NCBI RefSeq assembly: GCF_018613875.1
Contig: NZ_JAGGPJ010000019.1
Location: 26,227 to 90,226, forward strand
DNA length: 64,000 nt
From: Arthrobacter sp. ISL-28
GTDB taxonomy: Bacteria; Actinomycetota; Actinomycetes; Actinomycetales; Micrococcaceae
Reading direction: 5' to 3'
In this document: piece by piece, positions 17,446 through 26,104 of the stretch
Numbering within the stretch: the stretch's first letter is position 1
Layout of the letters: each line of letters opens with the position of its first letter
Notes under the pieces: model-generated
Database searches by the model: none
What the model saw: only the letters and a program-made list of their open reading frames with translations
Told to the model about the DNA's origin: nothing
Made by a program: the position numbers and the translations under genes

Positions 17446-19449
17446 CTAGCCGGCAGCCACCAGGAACTTCTTCAGGAGCGGCCCGGACGTGGTGGCACCC
17501 AGCCCGCCCTCCTCAACAAAGACCGCCACGGCCAGATCACCGTGGGCAGCGATGATCCAGGCGTGGGTCTTGGGCGGGTTCTCATCACCGAACTCGGCCG
17601 TGCCGGTCTTGGCCCCCACGGGTTCGCCCGGCACGTCGGCAAGGAACCCTGCATGCCCGGACGTCACCACAGCGCGCATCATGTCGGCGAGGGAGGCTGC
17701 TTCAGCCTTTGTCACCGGCTTTTCGGCTGTTTGGGCGGGGGCTTCGGCGGTAACGGTCGACGACGGCGCGGCACCTTCGGCGGGCTGCGTGCCCGCCGCT
17801 TCGCTGGCGCCGGGTGACGCAGCCTGGGCGGCGTCCGGGTTGAGGACCAGCACCGGCGACACCGGCGCACCCTTCGCCACGGAAGCGGCCATGATGGCGG
17901 CGGACAGCGGCGACATCAGCACCGTGCCCTGGCCGATCATGGCCGCGGCGTGCTCGGTGCCTTTGGCTTCGCCAGGAACGGAACCAAGAAAAGCGTCTGC
18001 CCCCAGCTTCGGGGCCTCCACTGCCACACCCAGCGACGTGGCCGCTGACTCAAGCTGAGCCTGCGACACCTTGTCCCGCACCGAAATGAAGGCCGTGTTG
18101 CAGGAATGGGCGAAGGCGTCGCGCAGCGTGACCGAACCCAGCGATTCTTCGGGGTAGCCTTCGGCGTTCTTGAACTTGCGCCCGTCCACGGTGAGCGTAG
18201 GGGTGCATTCCACCTTCGAATCAGGCGTGAATCCGCTGCGCAGCATGGCCAGCGAGTCCACCACTTTGAAGGTGGAACCAGGCGCGTACTGACCCAGCAT
18301 GGCAGTGTTGTAGCCGTTGCTACCGGGACCTGATGCCGCGGCGAGGACGGCTCCCGTGGAAGGCCGGAGGGCCACGATGGCGGAGGCAGGCTTGACGCCG
18401 ACGAGGGTGTCCTCGGCGAGCTGCTGCAGCTTGGGGTCGAGGGTGGTCTTCAGTGGGGTGCCCGGCGCGGCAGGGATCTCGAACACCGTGCGCCGTGGAT
18501 CAGTCGGGGCTGCCTGGATTTCCTCCCTCGTCAGGTCCGCGCGCTGGACGCGGATCACGGTGCCCGCTGTGCCGCGGAGCTGCGCGTCATACTGCTGCTG
18601 CAATCCGCCGGTTCCGATGACATCGCCGGCGGTCAGGGCGCCGTCGGACTTTTCGATCTGTTCCGCACTGGCCTCACCCACGGTTCCCAGTACAGCGCGG
18701 GCAAAGCTGCGCGTGGGGGCCAGGGGCAGCTTGTCGGCGATGGCGCGGCCGCCCGGGATGGCTTCGATCTGGGCATCGGTGACAGAGCGGCTGCTGGTGT
18801 CACGAAGCGTGATTGCGGGAACGAAGGCTTCCGGACCCGACGCCTTTACCTGCTGGACGTAGGCCGCGGGGTCGATGCCCACCAGTTTTGCCAGCTTGGT
18901 CGCTGCATCAGCGGGATCCGCACCGCCCAGCTGCGGCTTGTCGATGCCCACGTTGACCACAGGCCGGTAGGTGACGAGCTGGACATCCTGGGCGCCGAGG
19001 ATGTCTGCGCGCTGAGGGGTTTGCGTGGATTTGCTGAGAATTTCCCCTTCGGCGAGGTCGGGCACGAGCAATCCGGGAGACCAGACCGTCAGCCACTTGT
19101 CACCGGATTTCCGGAGCTCAGCGGAAACGGTGTACTTCCATTCCGCGGAGTCAATCTTCCAGCTGTAGTTCAGCGGGAAGCGGGCCGTGTCCGCCTCGAG
19201 CTTGAGATCACCCGCTTCAACGGACGGCTTGACCGGGTCCAGTGCCTTAAAAACCTGGTTCAGCTGATCGTTGGCAACGTCGGAGGCCCGGCCGTCAAAC
19301 GCGACGGGGCGTAGATCCAGGCCCGCCACTGCCGACGCCAGCTGCTTGGCGGCTGCCTGGGCACCGCTGCGGCCGTCATCGCAGGCCACCAGAGATGTAC
19401 CAAGAATGAGTCCAATGAGAGCAAGTGCAATTTTTTTAGAGTTCCCCAC
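17446..19449 (-). CDS. Lipoprotein penicillin-binding transpeptidase (NTF2-like N-domain)
   Basis: 667 residues from the GTG at 19449, chosen because it places the signal peptide GNSKKIALALIGLILG with lipobox SLVAC at the very N-terminus; upstream in-frame codons give a non-secretory leader. Order: lipid-anchored Cys, NTF2-like MecA_N-type domain (about residues 20-130), a PBP dimerisation domain, then the transpeptidase with all three motifs STFK (PGSTFKVVDS), SCN (AHSCNTAF) and KTG (GAKTGTAEFG). It cross-links peptidoglycan outside the membrane. An Ala/Pro/Thr-rich insert of about 35 residues lies before the KTG box. The N-terminal domain resembles that of PBP2a-like low-affinity PBPs, which hints at, but does not show, reduced beta-lactam sensitivity. 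Confidence 0.9.
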   Translation of the reverse strand: MGNSKKIALALIGLILGTSLVACDDGRSGAQAAAKQLASAVAGLDLRPVAFDGRASDVANDQLNQVFKALDPVKPSVEAGDLKLEADTARFPLNYSWKIDSAEWKYTVSAELRKSGDKWLTVWSPGLLVPDLAEGEILSKSTQTPQRADILGAQDVQLVTYRPVVNVGIDKPQLGGADPADAATKLAKLVGIDPAAYVQQVKASGPEAFVPAITLRDTSSRSVTDAQIEAIPGGRAIADKLPLAPTRSFARAVLGTVGEASAEQIEKSDGALTAGDVIGTGGLQQQYDAQLRGTAGTVIRVQRADLTREEIQAAPTDPRRTVFEIPAAPGTPLKTTLDPKLQQLAEDTLVGVKPASAIVALRPSTGAVLAAASGPGSNGYNTAMLGQYAPGSTFKVVDSLAMLRSGFTPDSKVECTPTLTVDGRKFKNAEGYPEESLGSVTLRDAFAHSCNTAFISVRDKVSQAQLESAATSLGVAVEAPKLGADAFLGSVPGEAKGTEHAAAMIGQGTVLMSPLSAAIMAASVAKGAPVSPVLVLNPDAAQAASPGASEAAGTQPAEGAAPSSTVTAEAPAQTAEKPVTKAEAASLADMMRAVVTSGHAGFLADVPGEPVGAKTGTAEFGDENPPKTHAWIIAAHGDLAVAVFVEEGGLGATTSGPLLKKFLVAAG

Positions 19450-19592
19450 CGCGCTATTATGCCCTTTTTGCCAGGCGGTCGTGTGCCAGGCCGAGTCCGG
19501 GTACCTCGGCCATTTTGGAAGCGACACGCCACTCGGCGGGGATCTCAAATGTCCGTGGCCGGGAACCGGGAGCCAGGGAGCTTACGGCCGGC

Positions 19593-21032
19593 TCAAATAC
19601 CAAGCGCCGGAACGTCGAGACCGAATATGTCCTTGAGTGCATACTTGGCCGCATGAAAGCCGGGCATCCCTGTAACGCCGGGGCCCGGGGGCGTGGAGGA
19701 GGAACACAGGTAGACGCCGCGGGCAGGGGTCCGCCACGGAACCGGGGACACTACCGGGCGCTGCAGCAGGCCCCTGACATCCAGCAGTCCCGCGCTGAAA
19801 TCGCCGCCGACATAGTTCTCGTTGTAGGCGGCCAGCTCGGTGGCCGTGGTGACCTTGTATTTGAGAAGCACGTCCTGGAATCCCGGGGCGAAGCGTTCCA
19901 GCTGAGCGATGACGGTCTCGCCCATGTCCACCGTGGACCCTGCAGGTACATGGCAATAGCTCCACAGGATGTGCCGGCCGCTGGGAGCACGGCTGGGATC
20001 AAACGGGGACGGCTGCGACACGAGGACGTAGGGCCGCTCGGGGTGCCTCCCGGCGCTGACATCGTTTTCGGCCTGGGCCATCTCGGCCCTGGTGCCACCA
20101 ACGTGCACGGTGCCGGCATCCGCCAATCCGGGGCCTGCCCACGGCACCGGACCGGACAGTATGAAGTCCACCTTGCAGGCGCCATTGCCGAAGCGGAACG
20201 CCTCCAACGCACGGCGGTAGGAGGCGGGGAGCCGGTTTCCAGCAATCCGGGAAAGCGCGGGCGGCGCCACATCCAGCAGGACGGCCCTGGCTGGCTCAAG
20301 CTCCGCCAGCGACGACACCGCGTATCCCGCCTGGATAACGCCTCCGTGCGCCTCAATATCTTTAACCATGGCGGTGGCAATCGCCGAAGATCCGCCCACC
20401 GGAATGGGCCAGCCGTCCACGTGCGCCAGCGTATTCAGCAGCAGGCCCGCCCCCGCGGCGGCAGGGGACGGGAGGCGCGACACCGCATGGGCCGCGACCC
20501 CGCTGACCAGGGCAGGTCCCCGATCCCCCCTGAACCGGAGGTTCCACAGCGGCGATCCCTGTTCCAGCGTTCGAAGACCCAGGATCGCGGCGGAAATCGG
20601 ATGCGCCGGGATACGCAGCAGCTGATCGGACGTCGTCTCCAGAATGCCGCCGAGGCGCCGGACGAGCGGAGCCATGAGCCTCCGGTAGGCGTGGCCGTCA
20701 CGTCCAAGTTCATCGGCAGTGCGGTCCAGGGAGCGGTAGGCCAGCGCAACTCGCCCACGATCCAGCGGCGAACCAAACTGGACCTTCGGCAGGACCAGGT
20801 CGATGCGTGCGGCAAGCTCGAACGCCCTGAAAAACGGCGACGCAAGCGCCATGGGATGCACGGCCGAACAGACATCGTGCCAGTGATCCTCCTCGATGAC
20901 CTGCAAGGTCCGGGTGCCGCCGCCGATCTCTTCCGCCGCCTCGTACACATGCACTTTCAGGCCAGCACGGGCCATGACCACGGCCGCTGCGAGCCCGTTT
21001 GGTCCGGAGCCGACGACGGCGACATCAGGCAT
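19593..21032 (-). CDS. FAD-dependent oxidoreductase, phytoene-desaturase-like
   Basis: 479 residues starting MPDVAVVGSGPNGLAAAVVMARAG, a Rossmann FAD motif at the extreme N-terminus followed by the Glu that binds ribose (VHVYEAAEEIGGGTRT). The C-terminal GVYLCSSSTPPGPGVTGMPGFHAAKYAL matches the FAD-closing motif of the carotenoid desaturase/isomerase superfamily. The open frame extends to 21161, but the ATG at 21032 fits the family and overlaps the stop of the upstream GT87 gene by 8 bases. No carotenoid genes are nearby, so the substrate is unknown. Confidence 0.88.
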   Translation of the reverse strand: MPDVAVVGSGPNGLAAAVVMARAGLKVHVYEAAEEIGGGTRTLQVIEEDHWHDVCSAVHPMALASPFFRAFELAARIDLVLPKVQFGSPLDRGRVALAYRSLDRTADELGRDGHAYRRLMAPLVRRLGGILETTSDQLLRIPAHPISAAILGLRTLEQGSPLWNLRFRGDRGPALVSGVAAHAVSRLPSPAAAGAGLLLNTLAHVDGWPIPVGGSSAIATAMVKDIEAHGGVIQAGYAVSSLAELEPARAVLLDVAPPALSRIAGNRLPASYRRALEAFRFGNGACKVDFILSGPVPWAGPGLADAGTVHVGGTRAEMAQAENDVSAGRHPERPYVLVSQPSPFDPSRAPSGRHILWSYCHVPAGSTVDMGETVIAQLERFAPGFQDVLLKYKVTTATELAAYNENYVGGDFSAGLLDVRGLLQRPVVSPVPWRTPARGVYLCSSSTPPGPGVTGMPGFHAAKYALKDIFGLDVPALGI

Positions 21033-22494
21033 CGCGGGCAGCCGTCCGCCAAGGAAGGACTGACGCTGAGGGACGCAGGGGATTGAGCCGAAGCCAGTCA
21101 GCGGAGCCATCGAAGGGCCCGCCTTGGGGGTCATCCAGAAAATGCCGGCGAACCGGGTCATAGTGCGGATCCCAGATGTCGAAAACGATCCGGCCCATAA
21201 GATATGTCGTTGCGAGCATATGTGCTGTCACTGCCAGCACGTAGTAGGGCATATCAATGTTGTGCTGTGAAACGCCGCCACTGGTCACTTGGCCAAGATA
21301 CATCCAGATGGCAGCCCAGTGCAGTCCTTCGATTCCCTGCCAGACCAGGAAATCCCGCCACCGCGGACGCGCCAGTGCCAGCAGGGGAATCAGCCAGATC
21401 ACGAACTGGGGGGAGTAGACCTTGTTGGTCAAAATGAAGGCTGCAACGATCAGGAACGCCAGCTGGGCGAGACGCGGCCGCCGCGGTGCTGTCAGCGCCA
21501 GCACCGCAATGAGGACGCAGGCCACCAGGAAGACGTACAGCGCAAGGGTGTTGATGGCCTCGGGCGTGAGGATGATCCAGCCGATCCGCTCTGCCACCAG
21601 GTTGTAGGCGAACCAAGGCGAACTGAAGCCGGCCGGGCGGTCCTGGGTGAACTCGAAGAAATATTTCCAGCCGGCCAGGTCCTTGGCTGCAAAGGGCACG
21701 TTGACCAGCAACCATGCCGCTGCGGCAGCACTGGCAGGGACCACGAAGGCCTGGATCTTGCCGGTGCGCAGGGCCAGCAGGAGGATCGCACCGAAGATCA
21801 GGACGGGGTAGAGCTTCGTGGCAGTTCCCAGCCCTATCAGGACCCCGGCCATGACCAGCCGCTCCTTCGAAAAAAAGTACATGCCAAGCGCCAGCAGGGC
21901 CACGGCCCACATATCCCAGTTGATCATGCCGGCCAGGACGATCCCCGGGGCCAGCGCCACCATGGCGGCATCCCAAGGGCGTCGCCGGGCCATCCGGGCC
22001 GTCGCGAGCACGGTGACGATCCAGACAGCAGCGACCAGCGTTGCGTTGACGTCGAAGTAACCCAGGACCCGCGAATCCGTAACGCCTCTCCCTGGGACGA
22101 GCAGCGCCGTTACTCCCGCGATGAGGCCCATCAGGACGGGGTACTCGAACAGCACGCCCTCCGTGAAGAAGGGGAAGGCGCCATTACCCAGTCCGCGGTT
22201 GCGGAACAGCTCCGGAAAATCTGAATAGCAGGTGGAGTAAAACTGGGACGGCGTTTGCCAGCCGTTGACACGGCAGTAGTTCTTGATGAGAATTCCGGCC
22301 AGCGCTGCGATCACAGTGAGGATAATCAGGACACGCTCCACTGTGAAGAACCCGGGGGAGACGATCCCCGGGGCCGAGCGCCGGCCCAAGGGGCCGCCTA
22401 CCAGTTCCGTAAAGTTGCTCAGAAGCCGGTCGCTGCGGCTAGGCACCACCAAGCTTGCACGCTTTCGGTGGGGCGGCGGCTGTATCTCCTGCAT
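21025..22494 (-). CDS. GT87-like polyprenyl-phosphate glycosyltransferase (DUF2029)
   Basis: 489 residues with 10 or more hydrophobic segments. A basic N-terminus and one early membrane helix are followed by an extracytoplasmic loop with WQTPSQFYSTCYSDFPELFRNRGL, typical of DUF2029/GT87 membrane mannosyltransferases (PimE-like) that use a lipid-linked sugar donor on the outer face of the membrane. It overlaps the FAD oxidoreductase gene downstream and is preceded by a 44-codon ORF with a strong ribosome binding site. Target glycan unknown. Confidence 0.82.
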   Translation of the reverse strand: MQEIQPPPHRKRASLVVPSRSDRLLSNFTELVGGPLGRRSAPGIVSPGFFTVERVLIILTVIAALAGILIKNYCRVNGWQTPSQFYSTCYSDFPELFRNRGLGNGAFPFFTEGVLFEYPVLMGLIAGVTALLVPGRGVTDSRVLGYFDVNATLVAAVWIVTVLATARMARRRPWDAAMVALAPGIVLAGMINWDMWAVALLALGMYFFSKERLVMAGVLIGLGTATKLYPVLIFGAILLLALRTGKIQAFVVPASAAAAAWLLVNVPFAAKDLAGWKYFFEFTQDRPAGFSSPWFAYNLVAERIGWIILTPEAINTLALYVFLVACVLIAVLALTAPRRPRLAQLAFLIVAAFILTNKVYSPQFVIWLIPLLALARPRWRDFLVWQGIEGLHWAAIWMYLGQVTSGGVSQHNIDMPYYVLAVTAHMLATTYLMGRIVFDIWDPHYDPVRRHFLDDPQGGPFDGSADWLRLNPLRPSASVLPWRTAARDA

Positions 22495-22504
22495 GGCTCC
22501 GAGC

Positions 22505-22639
22505 TTACCGGGGCATCTGCTGGCGCATCAGGACATCGACGTCTTCCCGGTTCCGGTCGAGCAGCCGGCCGTCGAACTGCGGCTGCCGGTCCACCTCAGG
22601 TTTACGGCTGGAAAGAAGCTCTTTAAGCTTGCGAAGCAT
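22505..22639 (-). CDS. Small 44-residue protein upstream of GT87 gene
   Basis: The product starts MLRKLKELLSSRKPEVDRQ and ends LMRQQMPR. The ATG at 22639 has a near-perfect Shine-Dalgarno AAGGAGGTG six bases ahead, among the strongest in the window. It stops 10 bases before the GT87 start, so it is probably co-translated. The N-terminal half is basic and amphipathic (LRKLKELLSSRK); there is no membrane segment. I do not recognise a family. A small partner protein or a translated leader is possible. Confidence 0.6.
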   Translation of the reverse strand: MLRKLKELLSSRKPEVDRQPQFDGRLLDRNREDVDVLMRQQMPR

Positions 22640-23241
22640 GGCATTCACCTCCTTAGGAGTAATTACGGGAACGGGCAACATCAGGCAGGCAAGATGCAAT
22701 TCCGGGCATGACAAATAAGCCCAGGTGAATTCATCAAGGAGCGGCACAAATAGACAGGGAAATGCGCGGCGCGAATAAGGAAACATCGCATTCGCGATGA
22801 AAGGCCTGAACCGACAGCGCTGCAGACCCCAACAGGAAGCGGGTTCTGAATTATGGGGGTGCTGCGCAACCGCGTGATTCCGCAAGGTCAGACCGCCGTG
22901 GTCAGGAAATCCTCGAAAGAGGCAGGATTATTGTCCTGCTATCCCTGCCCCGGTAGAAGCACCGGGAGCAGCAGAGTCAGGAGCCGGCGAGTCCGGAATG
23001 AGGGCGCGGGACAGCTGCGAAGGCCGGGAACGCGGTGATGATCAACGTCCATCTGCTAGTCAAAGTAATCATTTTCCCAACCTCCTTTTCCGCTCTGCCG
23101 TTGCATCGGCTGACTGGCCGGCCAACGTGCGCCATGACCCCGGCAAATCGCTCTGGGGTCAGAAATAAAAGTACACCAGGAATGATGCGGCTGACTACTT
23201 AATTCTCAAACAAGTTTTGGGAGTCGCTAATAAGAACATTC
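22640..23241. other. Intergenic region with one candidate micro-ORF
   Basis: About 600 bases between the 44-codon ORF and the phosphatase gene. Apart from the 31-codon candidate at 22977-23072 it contains an inverted repeat TGACCCC/GGGGTCA (23135-23141 and 23155-23161). It should carry the promoter for the GT87 unit. No RNA gene is recognised. Confidence 0.5.
22977..23072 (-). CDS. Candidate 31-residue peptide with strong RBS
   Basis: The ATG at 23072 is preceded by AAAAGGAGGTT seven bases upstream. The product begins MITLTSRWTLIITAFPAFAAV and ends HSGLAGS; the hydrophobic core could insert in a membrane or act as a signal. The only support is the ribosome binding site and position, with no recognised family, so it may also be a regulatory leader peptide. 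Confidence 0.35.
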   Translation of the reverse strand: MITLTSRWTLIITAFPAFAAVPRPHSGLAGS

Positions 23242-23823
23242 TTAGAGTCCCCAGCGGACAATGGCGGGAGTCCTTTTATCCCAGCCCAGGGTGCAGACTT
23301 TTGCAGTACCCAGGATGAAATGCCGGCCTTCTTCCGGAGCGAGTTCCAGCCACCGGGCTGTGAGGATCCGGGAGAAATGTCCGTGCGCCACGATCAGGAC
23401 GTTGTCCAGGCCGGACTCCAGGACTCGGGCGACGATCTTATCCGCGCGGGCCGCGACATCCTGCAGCGTCTCACCGTTGGGAACCCCGTGGGTCCAGATC
23501 AGGTAATCCGGGTTGTCCTTGCGGATCAGGTCCGAGCTGACGCCTTCGTAGTCACCGTAATCCCATTCGATCGCGAGCGGCTCGTGGACGGCGTCCGGAA
23601 ATCCGGCGAGTTCGGCGGTCCGGCGGGCGCGGCGGAGCGGTGAGGTGAGTACGAGGTCAAAATCCACGCCGTCCAGGACCTTGCGGGCCTCCACAGCCTG
23701 CTGCTCGCCTTCCACCGTCAGCGGCAGGTCGGTCAGCCCCGTGTACTGGCCGCTCTTGGACCACTCGGTCTCACCGTGCCGCAGGATCCAGAGCTGGGGA
23801 CGGGCGATGTTGGCGGGGTGCAC
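23242..23823 (-). CDS. Histidine phosphatase family protein
   Basis: 193 residues. The catalytic motif LRHGETEWS lies at about residues 14-22 with the phosphohistidine in RHGE; a second catalytic His is in IVAHGHFSRI. Size and GLTDLPLTVEGEQQA are typical of the phosphoglycerate-mutase-like cytosolic phosphatases. The substrate is not deducible. The start directly abuts the stop of the CCA-adding enzyme gene, implying one transcript. Confidence 0.92.
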   Translation of the reverse strand: MHPANIARPQLWILRHGETEWSKSGQYTGLTDLPLTVEGEQQAVEARKVLDGVDFDLVLTSPLRRARRTAELAGFPDAVHEPLAIEWDYGDYEGVSSDLIRKDNPDYLIWTHGVPNGETLQDVAARADKIVARVLESGLDNVLIVAHGHFSRILTARWLELAPEEGRHFILGTAKVCTLGWDKRTPAIVRWGL

Positions 23824-25344
23824 TTAGGGCTCCTCAGTAGGGGAAGGTTCAACGTCGGCGGGGGTCTTTACGGAGGCGGATGCCGTGGGCTGCGGTGCTT
23901 CAGACGAGGATTCGGGCTGCTGCGCCCACCAGGCGCGCAGCTTTGCCTCGGCGTCGGACGTCTCAAGCGGGCCGTTTTCCATCCGTTCCTCCAGCAGGAA
24001 CTTGTACGCCCTGCCCACCACGGGCCCTGGCCTGAGCCCGAGCAGGGCCATGATCTGGGCCCCGTTGAGGTCCGGGCGCACGGCGTCCAGGGATTCCTGC
24101 TCGCGGAGGGCGGCGATTCTGTCCTCGAGGTCGTCGTAGGCGAACGCGAGCCGCTCGGCCTTGCGCTGGTTGCGGGTAGTGACGTCTGAGCGGGTGAGGC
24201 GGTGGAGGCGCTCGAGCAGCGGGCCGGCGTCGGTGATGTAGCGCCGGACGGCGGAGTCGGTCCACCCCGCGTCGCCGTAACCGTAGAAGCGCATGTGGAG
24301 CTCCACGAGGCGGGCCACGGCTTTGATGGTGTCGTTGTCGAAGCGGAGCGTCTTCATCCGCTTCGCGGTGAGTTTGGCGCCCACCATGTCATGGTGGCGG
24401 AAGCTGACCCCGCCGCCCGGTTCGAAGCGGCGCGTAGCCGGCTTCCCGACGTCGTGCATCAGCGCCGCGAACCGCAGGACGAAATCGGGTCCCGGCACCG
24501 GGCCATCGCCGTCGGTCTCAAGGCTGGCAGCCTGCTCCAGGACCTGGAGCGAGTGCTGGTACACGTCCTTATGGCGGTGGTGTTCATCGGCTTCAAGGCG
24601 GAGGGCGGACACTTCGGGCAGCACGAATTCGGCCAGGCCGGTGTCCACCAGCAGGTCAATGCCGACGCGCGAGTGCCGGCCGCAGATGAGCTTGACCAGT
24701 TCATCGCGCACGCGCTCGGAAGAGATGATGGTGATCCGCTCGGCCATCTGGGTCATCGCGAGCCGGACGTCGTCACGGACGGACACGCCCAGCTGGGACG
24801 CAAAGCGGGCCGCACGCATCATGCGCAGCGGATCGTCCGAAAAGGACGCCTCGGGGGCGCCCGGGGTGGCCAGAACCGAGGCGTGGAGGTCCCGGACGCC
24901 GCCGAACGGGTCGATCAGCTCCATCGACGGCAGCCGGAGCGCCATCGCGTTAATGGTGAAGTCCCGCCGGAGCAGGTCATCCGTGAGCGACGATCCGAAC
25001 GCCACCACCGGCTTGCGGGATTCCGGATCGTAGGCCTCGGCGCGGTACGTGGTGATCTCGATCTGGAAGCCGGCCTTGCGCATGCCGATCGTTCCGAAGG
25101 CGCGCCCGATCTCCCAGAAGTTGTCAGCCCACTTCTTAATCAGCGTCACGGTCTGGTCGGGCGTGGCGTCGGTGGTGAAGTCGAGGTCGGGGGACGTTCG
25201 GCCAAGAAACAGGTCCCGGACCGGCCCGCCCACAAGGGACAGCTCGTGACCGGCGTCCACGAAGCGCTGGCCGAGCTCCAGGACCACCGGGTCCACCTGG
25301 AAGTCGACGGTGTGGAGATCAGTCTTTTGATGTGCGTGCGCCAT
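23824..25344 (-). CDS. cca: CCA tRNA nucleotidyltransferase
   Basis: 506 residues; adds or repairs the 3' CCA of tRNAs. The N-terminal nucleotidyltransferase head has GGPVRDLFLGRTSPDLDFTT with the metal Asp pair, and RRDFTINAMAL. An HD domain follows (AALMHDVGKPATR), as in the actinobacterial class II enzymes, then a Ser/Pro/Glu-rich C-terminal tail. At least one tRNA gene in this window (tRNA-Ile) lacks an encoded CCA and needs this activity. It is divergent from the NUDIX gene, as is common in actinobacteria. Confidence 0.95.
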   Translation of the reverse strand: MAHAHQKTDLHTVDFQVDPVVLELGQRFVDAGHELSLVGGPVRDLFLGRTSPDLDFTTDATPDQTVTLIKKWADNFWEIGRAFGTIGMRKAGFQIEITTYRAEAYDPESRKPVVAFGSSLTDDLLRRDFTINAMALRLPSMELIDPFGGVRDLHASVLATPGAPEASFSDDPLRMMRAARFASQLGVSVRDDVRLAMTQMAERITIISSERVRDELVKLICGRHSRVGIDLLVDTGLAEFVLPEVSALRLEADEHHRHKDVYQHSLQVLEQAASLETDGDGPVPGPDFVLRFAALMHDVGKPATRRFEPGGGVSFRHHDMVGAKLTAKRMKTLRFDNDTIKAVARLVELHMRFYGYGDAGWTDSAVRRYITDAGPLLERLHRLTRSDVTTRNQRKAERLAFAYDDLEDRIAALREQESLDAVRPDLNGAQIMALLGLRPGPVVGRAYKFLLEERMENGPLETSDAEAKLRAWWAQQPESSSEAPQPTASASVKTPADVEPSPTEEP

Positions 25345-25492
25345 AGTTACTTAAGCTTGTCAGAAAACCATCCCCGACCGCACCAAATCACGGTCTTTGC
25401 GGGGATAGGGCTGGAAAGAGCGTCATATGCAGTCCATCTTCAAGCCATGTTCCGGTCATCACCACAGGGCAAGAGTCGTTAGAGTGGAGTGC

Positions 25493-26041
25493 ATGGCCCA
25501 TCCCGTACCGAGCGCCCCCGGCAGGAGGACGAACCCACCGTTGCCGTCGGCAATCGGTGCCCATGTCGCGCCTGCCCCGCACTCGGCTCCGGCCTCCCTC
25601 CCCACGGTCGAGGAAATCTCCGCCGGCGGCGTCGTGGTGGACACCTCCGACGACGAACTGAAGGTCGCGATCATCGCCCGCCTTAACAGGGGCGGACGTC
25701 TGGAATGGTGCCTGCCGAAGGGCCATCCGGAAGGTCGGGAAAACAACGAGGAAGCCGCCGTCCGTGAGATCGCCGAGGAGACCGGCATCGACGGCAAAAT
25801 CCTGGCCCCGCTGGGCAGCATCGATTACTGGTTCACGGTCAGCGGGCACCGGGTGCACAAAACGGTTCACCACTACCTCCTCCGGGCTACCGGCGGCGAG
25901 CTGACGATCGAAAACGATCCCGACAAGGAAGCAGTGGATGTTGCCTGGGTACCGATCCATGAGCTTGCCCGGAAACTCTCCTTTCCCAACGAACGCCGCA
26001 TTGCGGACCTGGCCCGCGAAGTCCTGCCAGAGCACCTCTAG
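25493..26041 (+). CDS. NUDIX hydrolase
   Basis: About 182 residues from MAHPVPSAPG. The complete Nudix box is present as GHPEGRENNEEAAV followed by REIAEETGI (Gly, Glu, REUxEExGU). The N-terminal 40 residues are Pro/Ala-rich and probably disordered. Longer starts (25427) are possible; the ATG at 25493 has GGAG close by. The family cleaves nucleoside diphosphates linked to another group, such as oxidised nucleotides, dinucleoside polyphosphates or capped ends. Position between cca and murJ matches the conserved actinobacterial order seen near trxB. Confidence 0.92.
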   Translation: MAHPVPSAPGRRTNPPLPSAIGAHVAPAPHSAPASLPTVEEISAGGVVVDTSDDELKVAIIARLNRGGRLEWCLPKGHPEGRENNEEAAVREIAEETGIDGKILAPLGSIDYWFTVSGHRVHKTVHHYLLRATGGELTIENDPDKEAVDVAWVPIHELARKLSFPNERRIADLAREVLPEHL

Positions 26042-26104
26042 CGCACCCCGGTCCCATTCCCTGTCTCCCTGGGTTACCGCTTTAATGCACGCGCGGGTGA
26101 GACG

